Shown piece after piece: positions 18,406 to 27,528 of a stretch of DNA of 58,743 nt. Made by a program: the position numbers and the translations under genes. Under the pieces are notes generated by a model. That model made no database searches and was not told where the DNA came from. It saw only the letters and a program-made list of their open reading frames with translations. How positions within the stretch are numbered: the first letter of the stretch is position 1; each line of letters opens with the position of its first letter. Source of the DNA: Pelotomaculum sp. PtaB.Bin104 (GTDB lineage Bacteria > Bacillota > Desulfotomaculia > Desulfotomaculales > Pelotomaculaceae); assembly GCA_002067205.1 (NCBI GenBank), contig MVQL01000218.1, forward strand, positions 1 through 58,743, given 5' to 3'.

Positions 18406-21366
18406 ATGGAACTTATCCTACAACGAGGATTACCACACCAACAAAAAGCTGTAGATGCAGTAAGTGCTGCTTTGAATGGGGTACAGATAACTTCTCCTGT
18501 ACAATTTTATGAAAATCCAAGTATTTCTCTTTCTGATCCTAAACTAGCTGCAAATATTAGAGAAATTCAAAAAAATATACCTTCAGAATATCGAAGCAGT
18601 ATGCCTATTGGTGACTGCTTGAATATTGATATTAAAATGGAAACTGGTACAGGAAAGACTTACGTTTATACTCATACTATATATGAGCTTCATAAACGTT
18701 ACGGACTTAATAAGTTTATTATCGCTGTACCTTCACTTGCGATTAAAGCAGGAACTGCACAGTTTTTGCGTGATGAATATGTAAAGCGACATTTTTCCGA
18801 TGTTTGTGGTTATGGTACAGAAATTGAGGTTGGAGTACTAGAAGCGCCAAAAAACAAGAAAAAGGGACGCTCCTATTTCCCGAGTGTTGTGAGCGACTTT
18901 GTAAAAGGTTCTTGCCAGAACACGAAGAAGATTTATGTATTATTAGTTAATATGCAACTACTTGTTGTCCGATCAAATGGTATGCTTAGCCGTGACGACT
19001 ATGATTATGGAGTAGAAGGTTTTTATAGACCACTTGATGCTATTCGTGCAACAAACCCTGTTGTTATTATTGATGAGCCACACAGATTTTCTCGTGACCA
19101 GAAGGCATTTAAGGTTATCGTTGATGAAATAAAACCACAGTGTATTATACGCTTTGGTGCTACCTTCCCTGAAACTACAAGTGGACGTGGAAAAAACAAA
19201 ATAACCGTAAAAGACTACCAAAACCTGCTCTATGATTTAAATGCCTGTGAATCTTTTAATCAAAATTTGATAAAGGGAGTAACGAAGGAGCATTTTGAAC
19301 CGGTATCCAAGCGTGAAGAAAAGGTGAAAATCACTTCCATCACAAGCAAGGATTCTGTTACCTTTCAGTATAAAAAGCGTGATGAATCGACTAAAACATT
19401 TACTCTTAAAACTGGAGATTCACTATCTATCATTAATGAAGCTTTTGAGGGAATTACGGTTCATGCTATTGGCAAATCAACAGTTGAGTTTTCTAATGGT
19501 ATTCAAAAGTCAACTGGTGAGGAATTGGATGTGGATATCTATATGACCTCTTATCAAGAGCAGATGATGCGTCTTGCCCTTGAGCGTCATTTTGAAACAG
19601 AAAAAACAAACTTCTGTGGTCGCAATTTCAAGATCAAGACATTGGCATTATTTTTTATCGATGATATATCATCATATCGACCAAACGAGGAAGGTAAAAC
19701 CCCTTATCTATTACAAGCTTTTGAGAGATTGCTTAAGGAACGGATAGAATCGGTGCTATCTACCCTCAGTGAGCATGATACAGAATATCGGGCATATCTG
19801 GAAGCAAGTCTTGCAGATATTTCTGCTTGCCATGCAGGCTATTTTTCACAGGACAATAGCGATTCGGATGAAGATATAGCAAAAGAAGTAGAAACCATCC
19901 TTCATGGAAAAAAACATCTTCTCTCTTTCAAGAATAAAGACGGTAGCTATAACACTTTACGTTTTCTATTTTCAAAATGGACACTTAAAGAGGGCTGGGA
20001 TAACCCTAATGTATTTACGATAGCTAAACTTCGTTCTAGCGGAAGTGAAAATAGTAAACTGCAAGAGGTTGGACGAGGTTTACGTCTACCTGTAGATGAG
20101 AATGGTAATAGAATCTCCAATGAAGAATTCCAGCTTAATTATATTGTTGACTTCACAGAGGCAGACTTTGCTAAACGATTAATAGACCAAATAAACGGGG
20201 AAATTCCACAAGCTTCTTCTATTAGCGAAGAAAGATTGGAACAAGTGGCCAAGAAGCTTGGCATGACTTCTGATGAGCTTTTTGATGCACTATATGATAA
20301 ACATTACATAGACAGGCGATTAAATATAAAACCCGATACAAGGGACGCTTTCTTTGCAGAATACCCGGACTTTGCTACAGGATTGTCTTCAGGTAAGGTA
20401 AAAGACCGAAATGTAGCAAAACCAAAACCTGTAAAAATCCGCAAAGCTGTTTACAGTGAAATACGCAAATTATGGGAAGCAATCAATCAACGATACCTAC
20501 TTTTCTATGATGATGATCTGGATGCTGATATGGCTAAAGTTGTTTTATCCTTGCTGGAAAAACCCGGTGTTTTTACAGACGTTGTCATGACTAGCTCCAG
20601 AGATATCGTTAAGAGCGATGGCTCACAGATGATGATTGTTTCAGATACAGGCGCCCAATATATAGTATCCAAACCTATTCCCTACAATGAATTTCTTAAG
20701 AGGATCACAAATGCTACAAACATTCCAATTAAAGTATTGCATGAGGCATTGTGTGAGTATGTTAAGAGGAATGGAACTATAAATCCAGAACATATTAATG
20801 AAAATTCTGTCAGCATGTTTATCCAACAATTTCATGACTGGAGAAGCAATAATTTGCAAGGTCGATTCCATTATGCAAAAAGCAATACGCCTGTTGGTGC
20901 AACAGCACTTACCTATTCAGACGGTTCTCCACGTGAAGATATTGCACAGGGACGTATCGGCACAAAGATAGCTCCGGGAACACCAAGCGAGAAGTATTTA
21001 TATGATGCTTTCGCTTATGATTCACCGTTGGAACAAAAGAATATTATGTCGGACATCGAAGAAGTCATTGTATATGGAAAAATTCCACGTAGCAGCATTG
21101 CCATACCGACTATTACCGGTGGAATGTACAGTCCAGACTTCATGTATGTTGTAAGAAAGGCTTCCGGTGAGAAAGAGCTTAACATTGTAGTCGAAACAAA
21201 AGACGTAGAAAATAAATCCGACTTACGTGGTACAGAAAAAGCAAAAATTGATTGTGCTCGTGTTTTCTTTGATATGCTCTCGAAAGATGGATACACTGTT
21301 TATTTCCGTGATCAGTTAAACAACAAACAGATGGCTCAGATTATTAAGGAAGTATTGGCAGAGTGA
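18406..21366 (+). CDS. res: Type III restriction enzyme helicase/nuclease subunit (Res)
   Basis: 986 residues. Superfamily 2 helicase motifs: Walker A 'METGTGKTYV' near 75, 'VIIDEPHRFSR' near 222, 'LKEGWDNPNVF' near 525 and 'QEVGRGLRLP' near 555. The C-terminal endonuclease is a PD-ExK domain with 'YSPDFMYVV' and 'NIVVETKDVE' (about 905-935). It cleaves DNA after ATP-dependent communication between two head-to-head sites. GGAGGG lies before the ATG at 18406. Length fits Res. Confidence 0.92.
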   Translation: MELILQRGLPHQQKAVDAVSAALNGVQITSPVQFYENPSISLSDPKLAANIREIQKNIPSEYRSSMPIGDCLNIDIKMETGTGKTYVYTHTIYELHKRYGLNKFIIAVPSLAIKAGTAQFLRDEYVKRHFSDVCGYGTEIEVGVLEAPKNKKKGRSYFPSVVSDFVKGSCQNTKKIYVLLVNMQLLVVRSNGMLSRDDYDYGVEGFYRPLDAIRATNPVVIIDEPHRFSRDQKAFKVIVDEIKPQCIIRFGATFPETTSGRGKNKITVKDYQNLLYDLNACESFNQNLIKGVTKEHFEPVSKREEKVKITSITSKDSVTFQYKKRDESTKTFTLKTGDSLSIINEAFEGITVHAIGKSTVEFSNGIQKSTGEELDVDIYMTSYQEQMMRLALERHFETEKTNFCGRNFKIKTLALFFIDDISSYRPNEEGKTPYLLQAFERLLKERIESVLSTLSEHDTEYRAYLEASLADISACHAGYFSQDNSDSDEDIAKEVETILHGKKHLLSFKNKDGSYNTLRFLFSKWTLKEGWDNPNVFTIAKLRSSGSENSKLQEVGRGLRLPVDENGNRISNEEFQLNYIVDFTEADFAKRLIDQINGEIPQASSISEERLEQVAKKLGMTSDELFDALYDKHYIDRRLNIKPDTRDAFFAEYPDFATGLSSGKVKDRNVAKPKPVKIRKAVYSEIRKLWEAINQRYLLFYDDDLDADMAKVVLSLLEKPGVFTDVVMTSSRDIVKSDGSQMMIVSDTGAQYIVSKPIPYNEFLKRITNATNIPIKVLHEALCEYVKRNGTINPEHINENSVSMFIQQFHDWRSNNLQGRFHYAKSNTPVGATALTYSDGSPREDIAQGRIGTKIAPGTPSEKYLYDAFAYDSPLEQKNIMSDIEEVIVYGKIPRSSIAIPTITGGMYSPDFMYVVRKASGEKELNIVVETKDVENKSDLRGTEKAKIDCARVFFDMLSKDGYTVYFRDQLNNKQMAQIIKEVLAE

Positions 21367-21401
21367 TTTGTGTGAATTTCTAGCTGAAAGGAGGTAAATC
21401 A

Positions 21402-22370
21402 ATGAAAGCTATGATATTCTTAAACACAGCTTGGATGGAAAGATATGAAGGTTTATTGGGAAATGATAAAGAAATACATGGCGGTGGCTCCTATGTTGAA
21501 GAATATGGTTATGGACACGAAATATTCAATTTCAAAAAAATTAGCGGTAAGGTATATGGTTATGCTCAGCCAAGCGGGTATAACAACCTACAAAGATTAG
21601 GAGCGAGTGAAGATGATGAATTCATAGATGATGTTTTAGTCATTTTCACTGCAACCCACAAGAATGGCGGAACGTATATAGTTGGATGGTATAAGAATGC
21701 CAGGTTTTTTAAAGATTACCAGAACACTAATCTTTCAGAAAGAAAATTTAGAAATGAATATATCGGATATTATGCTGTTGCTAATGCTGACAATGCTACT
21801 TTACTGAGTATAGATGAAAGGTTCTCATTCCCGATAATACCAAGAAGAGTAAAAGGCGGAATGGGTCAATCAAATGTTTGGTATGCTGATAGCCCGGAAA
21901 TGGTGGATTTTAAGAAAGAAGTTCTAAGACATATAGAAAGATATGAAAAAAAGAAAAGTATTAGGCGTCGCCTTCCTATCTTCCGCCAAACCGATGCAGA
22001 ACTAAGAAAGAAAATAGAGAATATCGCTATTAGAGAAGTTACCAGAGAATACTCAGAAAGGGGTTTTACCGTGACTTCTGTAGAAAGCGAAAACTTAGGA
22101 TGGGATTTGGAAGCAGTTTATAAGAAAATTAAATTAAAAATTGAAGTAAAGGGACTAGCAGGTCAAGAGGTTTCTGTTGAGTTAACTCCAAATGAATTTT
22201 CAAAAATGAGCAACAATAAGGACTCTTACAGATTATGTGTTGTTACAAAGTGCCTAGAAAATCCTGTACTTTATGTTTTTTCATATTCCTCTGAAAGGAA
22301 TGAATGGATAAGCGAAGATGGTCATATACTTTCAATTGACCAGATTATATCCGCAAGGTGCTATACTTAA
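21402..22370 (+). CDS. DUF3883 domain protein, probable third component of the R-M module
   Basis: 322 residues. The C-terminal DUF3883 domain ('LGWDLEAVYKKIKLKIEVKGLAG', about 232-254) shows a D-x-E...E-V-K-G pattern of a PD-(D/E)XK-like nuclease fold. The N-terminal half ('ISGKVYGYAQPSGYNNLQRLG ... VLVIFTATHKNGGTYIVGWYKNA') looks like a separate binding domain. It starts 35 bp after res with an AAAGGAGGT site and precedes the operon terminator, so it is part of the operon. It may be an accessory nuclease or reader of modified DNA. Confidence 0.75.
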   Translation: MKAMIFLNTAWMERYEGLLGNDKEIHGGGSYVEEYGYGHEIFNFKKISGKVYGYAQPSGYNNLQRLGASEDDEFIDDVLVIFTATHKNGGTYIVGWYKNARFFKDYQNTNLSERKFRNEYIGYYAVANADNATLLSIDERFSFPIIPRRVKGGMGQSNVWYADSPEMVDFKKEVLRHIERYEKKKSIRRRLPIFRQTDAELRKKIENIAIREVTREYSERGFTVTSVESENLGWDLEAVYKKIKLKIEVKGLAGQEVSVELTPNEFSKMSNNKDSYRLCVVTKCLENPVLYVFSYSSERNEWISEDGHILSIDQIISARCYT

Positions 22371-22409
22371 TTCCATAAAATGGCCATATTTTGTATTACC
22401 AATAAATAC

Positions 22410-22463
22410 AAAAAGACCAGCCGCTTCAAGCATTCATGCCTGATTGTGACTGGTCTCTTTTTG
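22410..22463 (+). terminator. Terminator of the type III R-M operon
   Basis: AGACCAG (22414-22420) pairs with CTGGTCT (22450-22456), followed by CTTTTT. Nested GCTTCAAGC/GCTTGAAGC repeats lie in and just after the loop. It marks the end of the plus-strand operon and lies near the right edge of the mobile element. Confidence 0.65.
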
Positions 22464-22538
22464 CTCCGCTTGAAGCTGTTCATTTAAGTTTTTCTTTCAA
22501 TCCCTAAGTGAACGCTTCTTTTGGGGAGCTGCTTTTTA

Positions 22539-22789
22539 TTAATCCTTCTTATATGCCCTTGCCAGCAGCGACCGGCAGGGGGGGAAGCCCGTGACCGGGT
22601 CCAGGGTGTCATTGTCGATTAAGAGGTTAACATTAGGCCCAGCCGTGTGGGATTAAATTACATTTGGGTGAATTTCGTGGATAGCTTAGCCCTTAGCTCG
22701 ATCTTGCCGCGCAGGGATTCAGCCATGACCCGGTCACCGTCCGCAATACCCAGCGCCCCGGCTTGATCTACATGGATTTCCACCAAAGG
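22539..22789 (-). pseudogene. C-terminal remnant of a molybdopterin oxidoreductase
   Basis: Two frames on the minus strand add up to the molybdopterin dinucleotide-binding domain. One (22658-22789) reads 'VEIHVDQAGALGIADGDRV' and 'GKIELRAKLSTKF', then stops. The other (ending 22539) continues with 'GPNVNLLIDNDTLDPVTGF' and 'CRSLLARAYKKD'. A frameshift and the loss of everything upstream show decay. It would have been a formate-dehydrogenase/nitrate-reductase-like catalytic subunit. Confidence 0.7.
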
Positions 22790-22823
22790 CTATTCATATT
22801 TGCCTTATCCCCTAGGACCGCGC

Positions 22824-23156
22824 TTAAAGGGTGATCACTTGGTCCACGCCCACTTCACCCAAGGCCGCGTAGAGTTGCGGGAAACAGCCGATTTTGGCGC
22901 CGATGACCAGTTTGTCCTCGATGCCGCGCTCAATGGCGCACTTGTCGCAGGCCATCAGGAGCATGCCGTTCAGTTCCTGGATCTGGCGCAGCCGTTCACC
23001 CATTTCGCTGCCGTTTAACAGGAAAAAGGTGTTGTCCATGAAGAAGAACATCCCGGCCACATCAACGCCGTGGGTGTTGTTTTCAAGCTGCGGTATGATC
23101 ATTTCCTTCAGGATCTTTTGGGAGTTGGTGGACGAAAAAACATAAGCTACTTTCAT
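22824..23156 (-). CDS. saoD: DsrE-related protein, SaoD-like
   Basis: A 110-residue DsrE/DsrF-fold protein. DsrE-type proteins carry sulfur on a conserved cysteine or act as small redox adaptors. Cysteines visible: 'MACDKCAIERG' near 70 and 'GCFPQLY' near 90. It ends the minus-strand SAO gene run, 71 bp after saoA, with an AAGGAGGTT site before its ATG. The name SaoD (DsrE-related) is assigned by gene neighbourhood and protein type from my memory of the SAO families. Confidence 0.7.
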   Translation of the reverse strand: MKVAYVFSSTNSQKILKEMIIPQLENNTHGVDVAGMFFFMDNTFFLLNGSEMGERLRQIQELNGMLLMACDKCAIERGIEDKLVIGAKIGCFPQLYAALGEVGVDQVITL

Positions 23157-23227
23157 TTTATAAACCTCCTTGATTATGAATAAATTCGATCAGCCCACCG
23201 GATCTAAACTAACCGGCGGCTGATTAA

Positions 23228-24043
23228 TTACTGGCTAGCTGTTTTCTGGCAGGCAAGCTGGAGTTTTCTTACACCTTCAGTTTGCTCCGGTTGTGTATTG
23301 ATGGCGACCTTGAGGATGTCCATCAGGTGCTCCTTGCTTCTCACATATTTTGGATTTTTCCGGTTCCGGGGGCGTGGCAGCTCAACCGGCATATCCTCCA
23401 ATATTTTTCCCTTACGGGCTGACATCACAATAATCCGGTCACTGAGGTAAATCGCTTCATCGACATCGTGGGTGACCATAACCACTGTGGTTTTGTCTCT
23501 AAGCCAGAGGGCCTCCAACTCTTCCTGCAGGATCTGCCTCATCTGAAAGTCGATTGCCCCTAAAGGTTCGTCCATTAAGAGTACCTCCGGTTTACCGGCT
23601 AGGGCCCGGATGAAGGCAATCCTTTGCTTCATGCCGCCGGAAAGCTGGTGCGGGTACAGCTTTTCCTTACCCTCGAGCTGGGCCATGGCCAATAGCTCCT
23701 GCAGGCGCTGCTCCCGCTCTTGGGCCGGGACCCTGGACATTTTCATCGGGTAGAGGATATTATCCCGCACCGTCATCCAGGGAAAGAGCGCATAGTTCTG
23801 GAAAACAAAGCCCCTGTCCGGGCCCGGCCTGGTCACCTGCCGGCCGTTAAGCAGGACCCGCCCGCCGGACACAGACTGGAAACCGGCGATAATGGTCAAT
23901 AGCGTGGTTTTGCCGCAGCCGGAGGGGCCGAGCAGGGTCACGAACTGGCCCTCATCAACGGTAAAGCTCACGTCCCCAAGTACAATATGGTTATTACCGT
24001 CGTTAATGAAAGCCTTGGAAACATTTTCAATCTGTAATTCCAT
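23228..24043 (-). CDS. saoA: ABC transporter ATP-binding protein, SaoA-like
   Basis: 271 residues of the nitrate/sulfonate/taurine importer ATPase class. Walker A GPSGCGKTT (39-47), Q-loop, signature LSGGMKQR, Walker B VLLMDEPLGAID and the switch histidine in MVTHDVDEA are intact. I chose the ATG at 24041-24043: it overlaps the stop of the permease gene as TAATG, a translational coupling that also shows where the permease really ends. It energises uptake through SaoP. Confidence 0.85.
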   Translation of the reverse strand: MELQIENVSKAFINDGNNHIVLGDVSFTVDEGQFVTLLGPSGCGKTTLLTIIAGFQSVSGGRVLLNGRQVTRPGPDRGFVFQNYALFPWMTVRDNILYPMKMSRVPAQEREQRLQELLAMAQLEGKEKLYPHQLSGGMKQRIAFIRALAGKPEVLLMDEPLGAIDFQMRQILQEELEALWLRDKTTVVMVTHDVDEAIYLSDRIIVMSARKGKILEDMPVELPRPRNRKNPKYVRSKEHLMDILKVAINTQPEQTEGVRKLQLACQKTASQ

Positions 24044-24873
24044 TACTGAACAAACCTCCATTTGGTTAGAGACTTGTTAAACATCAGAATAATCCGGTCG
24101 ATCCCGTACCCGATTAGAGCGGCCATGATCATCAGGGCCACCAGTTTGTCGGTCTGCATTCTGGTCTGCGCTTCCACCATGGAGTAGCCGAAGCCGGCAC
24201 TCGTTGCGATGAACTCCGCTCATATGACCGACATCCAGCCCAGGCCGATGGCTAATCTGCCCCCGATCAGGATATCCGGCAGCGAGGCCGGTACAATGAT
24301 ATGGGCAAAAATGCTCCAGGGCCCGGCGCCCATGCTGCGGGCCGCATTGTAATAGTCCTGGGATATTTTCTGTACTCCGGCAATGGTGTTCATAATAATC
24401 GGGAAAACCCCGGCAAAGGCAATTAAAAACACTGTGGGCCCGTCGCCCAGGCCGAACCAGACGATGGTCAGAGGCACCCAGGCCATAATCGGGATCTGTC
24501 TGAGGGAATCGATCAGCGGGTCAAATAAATGCATCGCAACTCTGGAGTAACCCATTAGAAAGCCCAGCGGGATACCGATCAGCATGGCATATATAAACCC
24601 GGTCAAAACCCTCTTTAAAGTCAGCAGCAGGTTTTTAATTACGTCAGGATCATGTACAACAGAGGTCAGGGTAACTATCGTTTTCAAGGGCGATGGCATC
24701 AGGAATTCACTGTGGTAGTGATTTGCAGCCAGTTGCCAGACGGCAAGAACTGCTGCAAGGGTAGCCAGGCGGTACAATATTTGTTTGGGGCCCAGCGAAC
24801 CGATGACTTTTTCGCGCATCAGCCGCGTGTTTGCGCCGCTGTAAACACGTATCTTATCCCCAACCGGCTCCAT
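24043..24873 (-). CDS. saoP: ABC transporter permease, SaoP-like, with in-frame UGA at codon 218 (candidate selenocysteine)
   Basis: 276 residues if UGA 218 is read through. The family is SsuC/TauC: membrane helices from about residue 37, the cytoplasmic EAA-type loop 'NAARSMGAGPWSIFAHIIVPASLPDILIGG' near 180, then 'GLGWMSVI-U-AEFIATSAGFGYSM', and a final helix. The TGA (24220-24222) falls where relatives usually have Val or Ala before the conserved AE. All 58 codons after it keep the family sequence and end at a TAA that overlaps saoA's start. GGAGGTG precedes the ATG. A GGAGU/ACUCC stem enclosing GCCG-GCUU-CGGC follows the UGA within 40 bases and could act as SECIS. Nonsense mutation is the alternative. 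Confidence 0.75.
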
Positions 24874-25628
24874 AGCTCCACCTCCTTTCGGGTAAATTCG
24901 ATATTTTTATATTTCCGGATCTCCTCCAGCAGGACGTCTGGATTATTCAGGTCACCCACCGATTCCTGAAACAGGTGCAGGAACTCCTGATAGCGCGGGT
25001 CTTTCTTAAAACCCTTGTTGATTACCAGCACATAGGTGATGTGCCCCGCCGCTTCGGCAGTGGCCGGCAGTTTATCTCCGGACATGGTCAGGCCCCTTAA
25101 GGCATCCACGACCACCCCGTCCACCGCGTTTTTCTCGTAAGCATAGGGAAGGGCGGCGGGCAACATGGTTGCGACTGCGCAGCCGGCGCCAAAATGTTCC
25201 GCCACGATCTGCGCCTGGTGGGTGCGGTTCTGTGCCACCCCGATTTTTTGGGGGGGAAGCCCGGTCTTGAGCACCACGATGTCGGAATTGATCAGGCAGG
25301 GGCTGATAATTTCAAACCGGCTGTCTTTTTCTAAAAGGCTTGCGGCCGCGTCTGGGCACATGACGGCCAGGTCATACAAATTGGTGCTCAAGGCCCACTG
25401 GGAGGTGCTGGAGCAGCAGTCCTTTACCGGATACAGCTCAAAATCACTATGCACCGCAGCGTTCCCGTAGCCCTTTTCACTTACCAGATAGTGAATGATC
25501 ATGCCCCCTGTGCCGTCCGGCGCCCCGATTTTGACCTTTCCGCTGTTTTCTTCACGCTCTGCCGGGGCAGTGCAGGCCGCCACCAGCAGCAGGGCGATGA
25601 CTGTTGCAGCGGCAAATAACTTTTTCAT
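24819..25628 (-). CDS. saoB: Substrate-binding lipoprotein, SaoB-like
   Basis: 269 residues with a signal peptide and lipobox 'LVAACT' (Cys19). The body is a two-lobed periplasmic-binding fold of the NMT1/SsuA type. The notable site is 'PVKDCCSSTSQWALST' with adjacent Cys71-Cys72; the SAO family description calls SaoB a (seleno)protein, and here both positions are cysteine. It overlaps the permease gene by 55 bases. It likely delivers a thiophilic, metal-containing ligand to SaoP. Confidence 0.75.
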   Translation of the reverse strand: MKKLFAAATVIALLLVAACTAPAEREENSGKVKIGAPDGTGGMIIHYLVSEKGYGNAAVHSDFELYPVKDCCSSTSQWALSTNLYDLAVMCPDAAASLLEKDSRFEIISPCLINSDIVVLKTGLPPQKIGVAQNRTHQAQIVAEHFGAGCAVATMLPAALPYAYEKNAVDGVVVDALRGLTMSGDKLPATAEAAGHITYVLVINKGFKKDPRYQEFLHLFQESVGDLNNPDVLLEEIRKYKNIEFTRKEVELWSRLGIRYVFTAAQTRG

Positions 25629-25821
25629 CCCAGGGCTTTAGCCTTTACTGATCCAAGTGATGGCCTGATTGTTCCGGGCTTGTGCTTCATGCGTATCTCT
25701 CCTGATTAACTCCACATGACCCGGTGCGGGTCGCTGTGGGCGAAAAAAATTTCAGCTCATAGAGGCAAACTTAGGTTAATTTCCCAGATTGAGCTTGGTT
25801 ATTAACGGTTTGTAGTGAAAA

Positions 25822-26964
25822 CTATGCTTCGGCCGGCTTTTTGCCCTCCAGCTCATAGGCTTTCTTTTTCCAGTCTTCATAGGACATACCTACAGGGAAG
25901 ACCGGGTCCACCTTTTCCTTAATAAAGGTGTCGAAGTCTTCGGCACCGCACTCAGCGAGGTACTGGGGCTGGATAAACTCACTAACCTTTGGCGCGGCGT
26001 CCAGGGTGCCGTAGCCCAATTCCATATCGATCTGCCGCTGCCAGTTGGCCGTATCGATTTTCCAGGTGAGCGTTCTGCCCTCGGCAACAGTCTTCTTCCA
26101 AATCGTCATCAAGGCGACCTCCATGGGCACCATATAATTTTCGGCAAAAATTTCCGCGGAATGGACCGGTTTTTGATAGATATATTCCAAAGCTTTGGTA
26201 TGGGACAAGACCATCAGCCGGGCCAGCTCCGGGTGTTCAGCGGCAAAATTTTTGTTTAAGTTGTAGGCGCAGCACTCGCCCCACTCGCCGCTGGGCAATT
26301 TATCCATAGTGGCCATGACATGGCCGGTTTTTTCATATTCAGCCATAGAGCCCCAGGGGTCACAGGCGGCAAAGCAGTCCAGTTTCCCGGCCTTGAGGGC
26401 AAAGTATTCGTCCTTATCGGCCATGTTCAGCACCTCGTAGTGTTTGCCCTCAACGGGCAGCCCCAGCTTATTCGCCATGGTAACCCAAGAGTAGTTGTTT
26501 TTCTCCGGATCGGTACCGATGGCCAGTTTCTTGCCCAGCAGCTCCTGGGGCTTTTGGATTGCGTTGGAGACAACCAGGTAGTGGGAGCCGCCGATATGGT
26601 TGTTTGCCGCCACGATAATCGGCGAACCCTTCAAAAAGGCCCGCATCATGCGCGAGTTGCCCACGTACCCCACATCCATCTGGCCCGCCGCCATCGCCTC
26701 GGGGACCTTGGCGTTGCCCAGCACGTTAACCTTCAGGCCGAGCTGATCATAGATCCCGGCATCCTTGGCGATGCAGGCGCCGGTCATGTGGTCGCAGTCG
26801 TAGTAGCCGAGCTGCACCACGTAGTCCTTGTCTTTATCCGGAATGATGTGATTTGTAGCTATGTTTTGGTCAGCCGGTTTCGGACTCCCACCGCAGCCGG
26901 CCAGCAGCGACAAAAGGAAGATTGACACAATAAAAAGCATGAACGTCTTGATCCTGTTATTCAT
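25822..26964 (-). CDS. Second ABC substrate-binding lipoprotein (NitT/TauT type), cysteine-rich
   Basis: 380 residues from the ATG eight bases after GAGGTG. Signal peptide with lipobox 'SLLAGCG', then an NMT1/SsuA-like binding protein. Cysteines are unusually many for an exported binding protein: 'LGYYDCDHMTGACIAKDAGIY' near 50-70, 'KLDCFAACDPWG' and 'GEWGECCAYN' in the middle, 'YLAECGAEDF' near the end. It lies between saoC and saoB on the same strand, so it may share the SaoAP transporter or carry a related ligand. Confidence 0.8.
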   Translation of the reverse strand: MNNRIKTFMLFIVSIFLLSLLAGCGGSPKPADQNIATNHIIPDKDKDYVVQLGYYDCDHMTGACIAKDAGIYDQLGLKVNVLGNAKVPEAMAAGQMDVGYVGNSRMMRAFLKGSPIIVAANNHIGGSHYLVVSNAIQKPQELLGKKLAIGTDPEKNNYSWVTMANKLGLPVEGKHYEVLNMADKDEYFALKAGKLDCFAACDPWGSMAEYEKTGHVMATMDKLPSGEWGECCAYNLNKNFAAEHPELARLMVLSHTKALEYIYQKPVHSAEIFAENYMVPMEVALMTIWKKTVAEGRTLTWKIDTANWQRQIDMELGYGTLDAAPKVSEFIQPQYLAECGAEDFDTFIKEKVDPVFPVGMSYEDWKKKAYELEGKKPAEA

Positions 26965-27051
26965 GAACATCTCACCTCAAAATAATCAGATCTTTTTGTC
27001 AGAAACTCATCTATAAAATTTGCAGTTAAAATAATTATGTTCCTCAGAACT

Positions 27052-27528
27052 CTAGCAGCAGTCTTTCATTCCCTCCCCAAATAAGTCCTCCAGTTTTGTT
27101 CCCTCTACGCGGTATATCGCAAAGCCAAAATTGGCATCCTTGCGGCCCTGGACAATAAACTCCAGAGGCGGCTTATCGTCAATGTCTTTGAGCCGGATAA
27201 CCTGGTCGGATACCGGTGCCGGTGTCTCATTGGTGCACTGGTACGAGCCTGATACATCAAGCACGACCAGCATCGAGTTTTTCTCTTGACTTCCCCTGAA
27301 AATCACCACCAAATCATCGGTATGATCATTGTTCAGATCTGCCCGCTTAATGATTAAAACTTCCCGGTCAGGATGGGTACTCTTAAAATATTCAAGCAGC
27401 ATACCTCCACTGGACAGATCGTCGCCGGCGGGTGGTGCGGTCTTATTATCCCCCGGGCTGCAGCCGCCAGCTGCCAGGACCACCAGGAAGCCGGCGAAAG
27501 AAATCAGGAGCAGCTTACGCCAGGCCAT
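27052..27528 (-). CDS. saoC: Cys-Cys-COOH lipoprotein, SaoC-like
   Basis: 158 residues: signal peptide with lipobox 'LAAGGC', then a small beta-rich domain with 'RADLNNDHTDDLVVIFRG' (calcium-binding-like DxNxDxxxD pattern) and an extreme C terminus Lys-Asp-Cys-Cys followed by the stop. A terminal vicinal cysteine pair is the hallmark from which SaoC is named; in some relatives one of them is selenocysteine. The ATG overlaps the saoE stop (TGATG). It probably hands a soft metal or organometal to a partner outside the membrane. Confidence 0.8.
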   Translation of the reverse strand: MAWRKLLLISFAGFLVVLAAGGCSPGDNKTAPPAGDDLSSGGMLLEYFKSTHPDREVLIIKRADLNNDHTDDLVVIFRGSQEKNSMLVVLDVSGSYQCTNETPAPVSDQVIRLKDIDDKPPLEFIVQGRKDANFGFAIYRVEGTKLEDLFGEGMKDCC

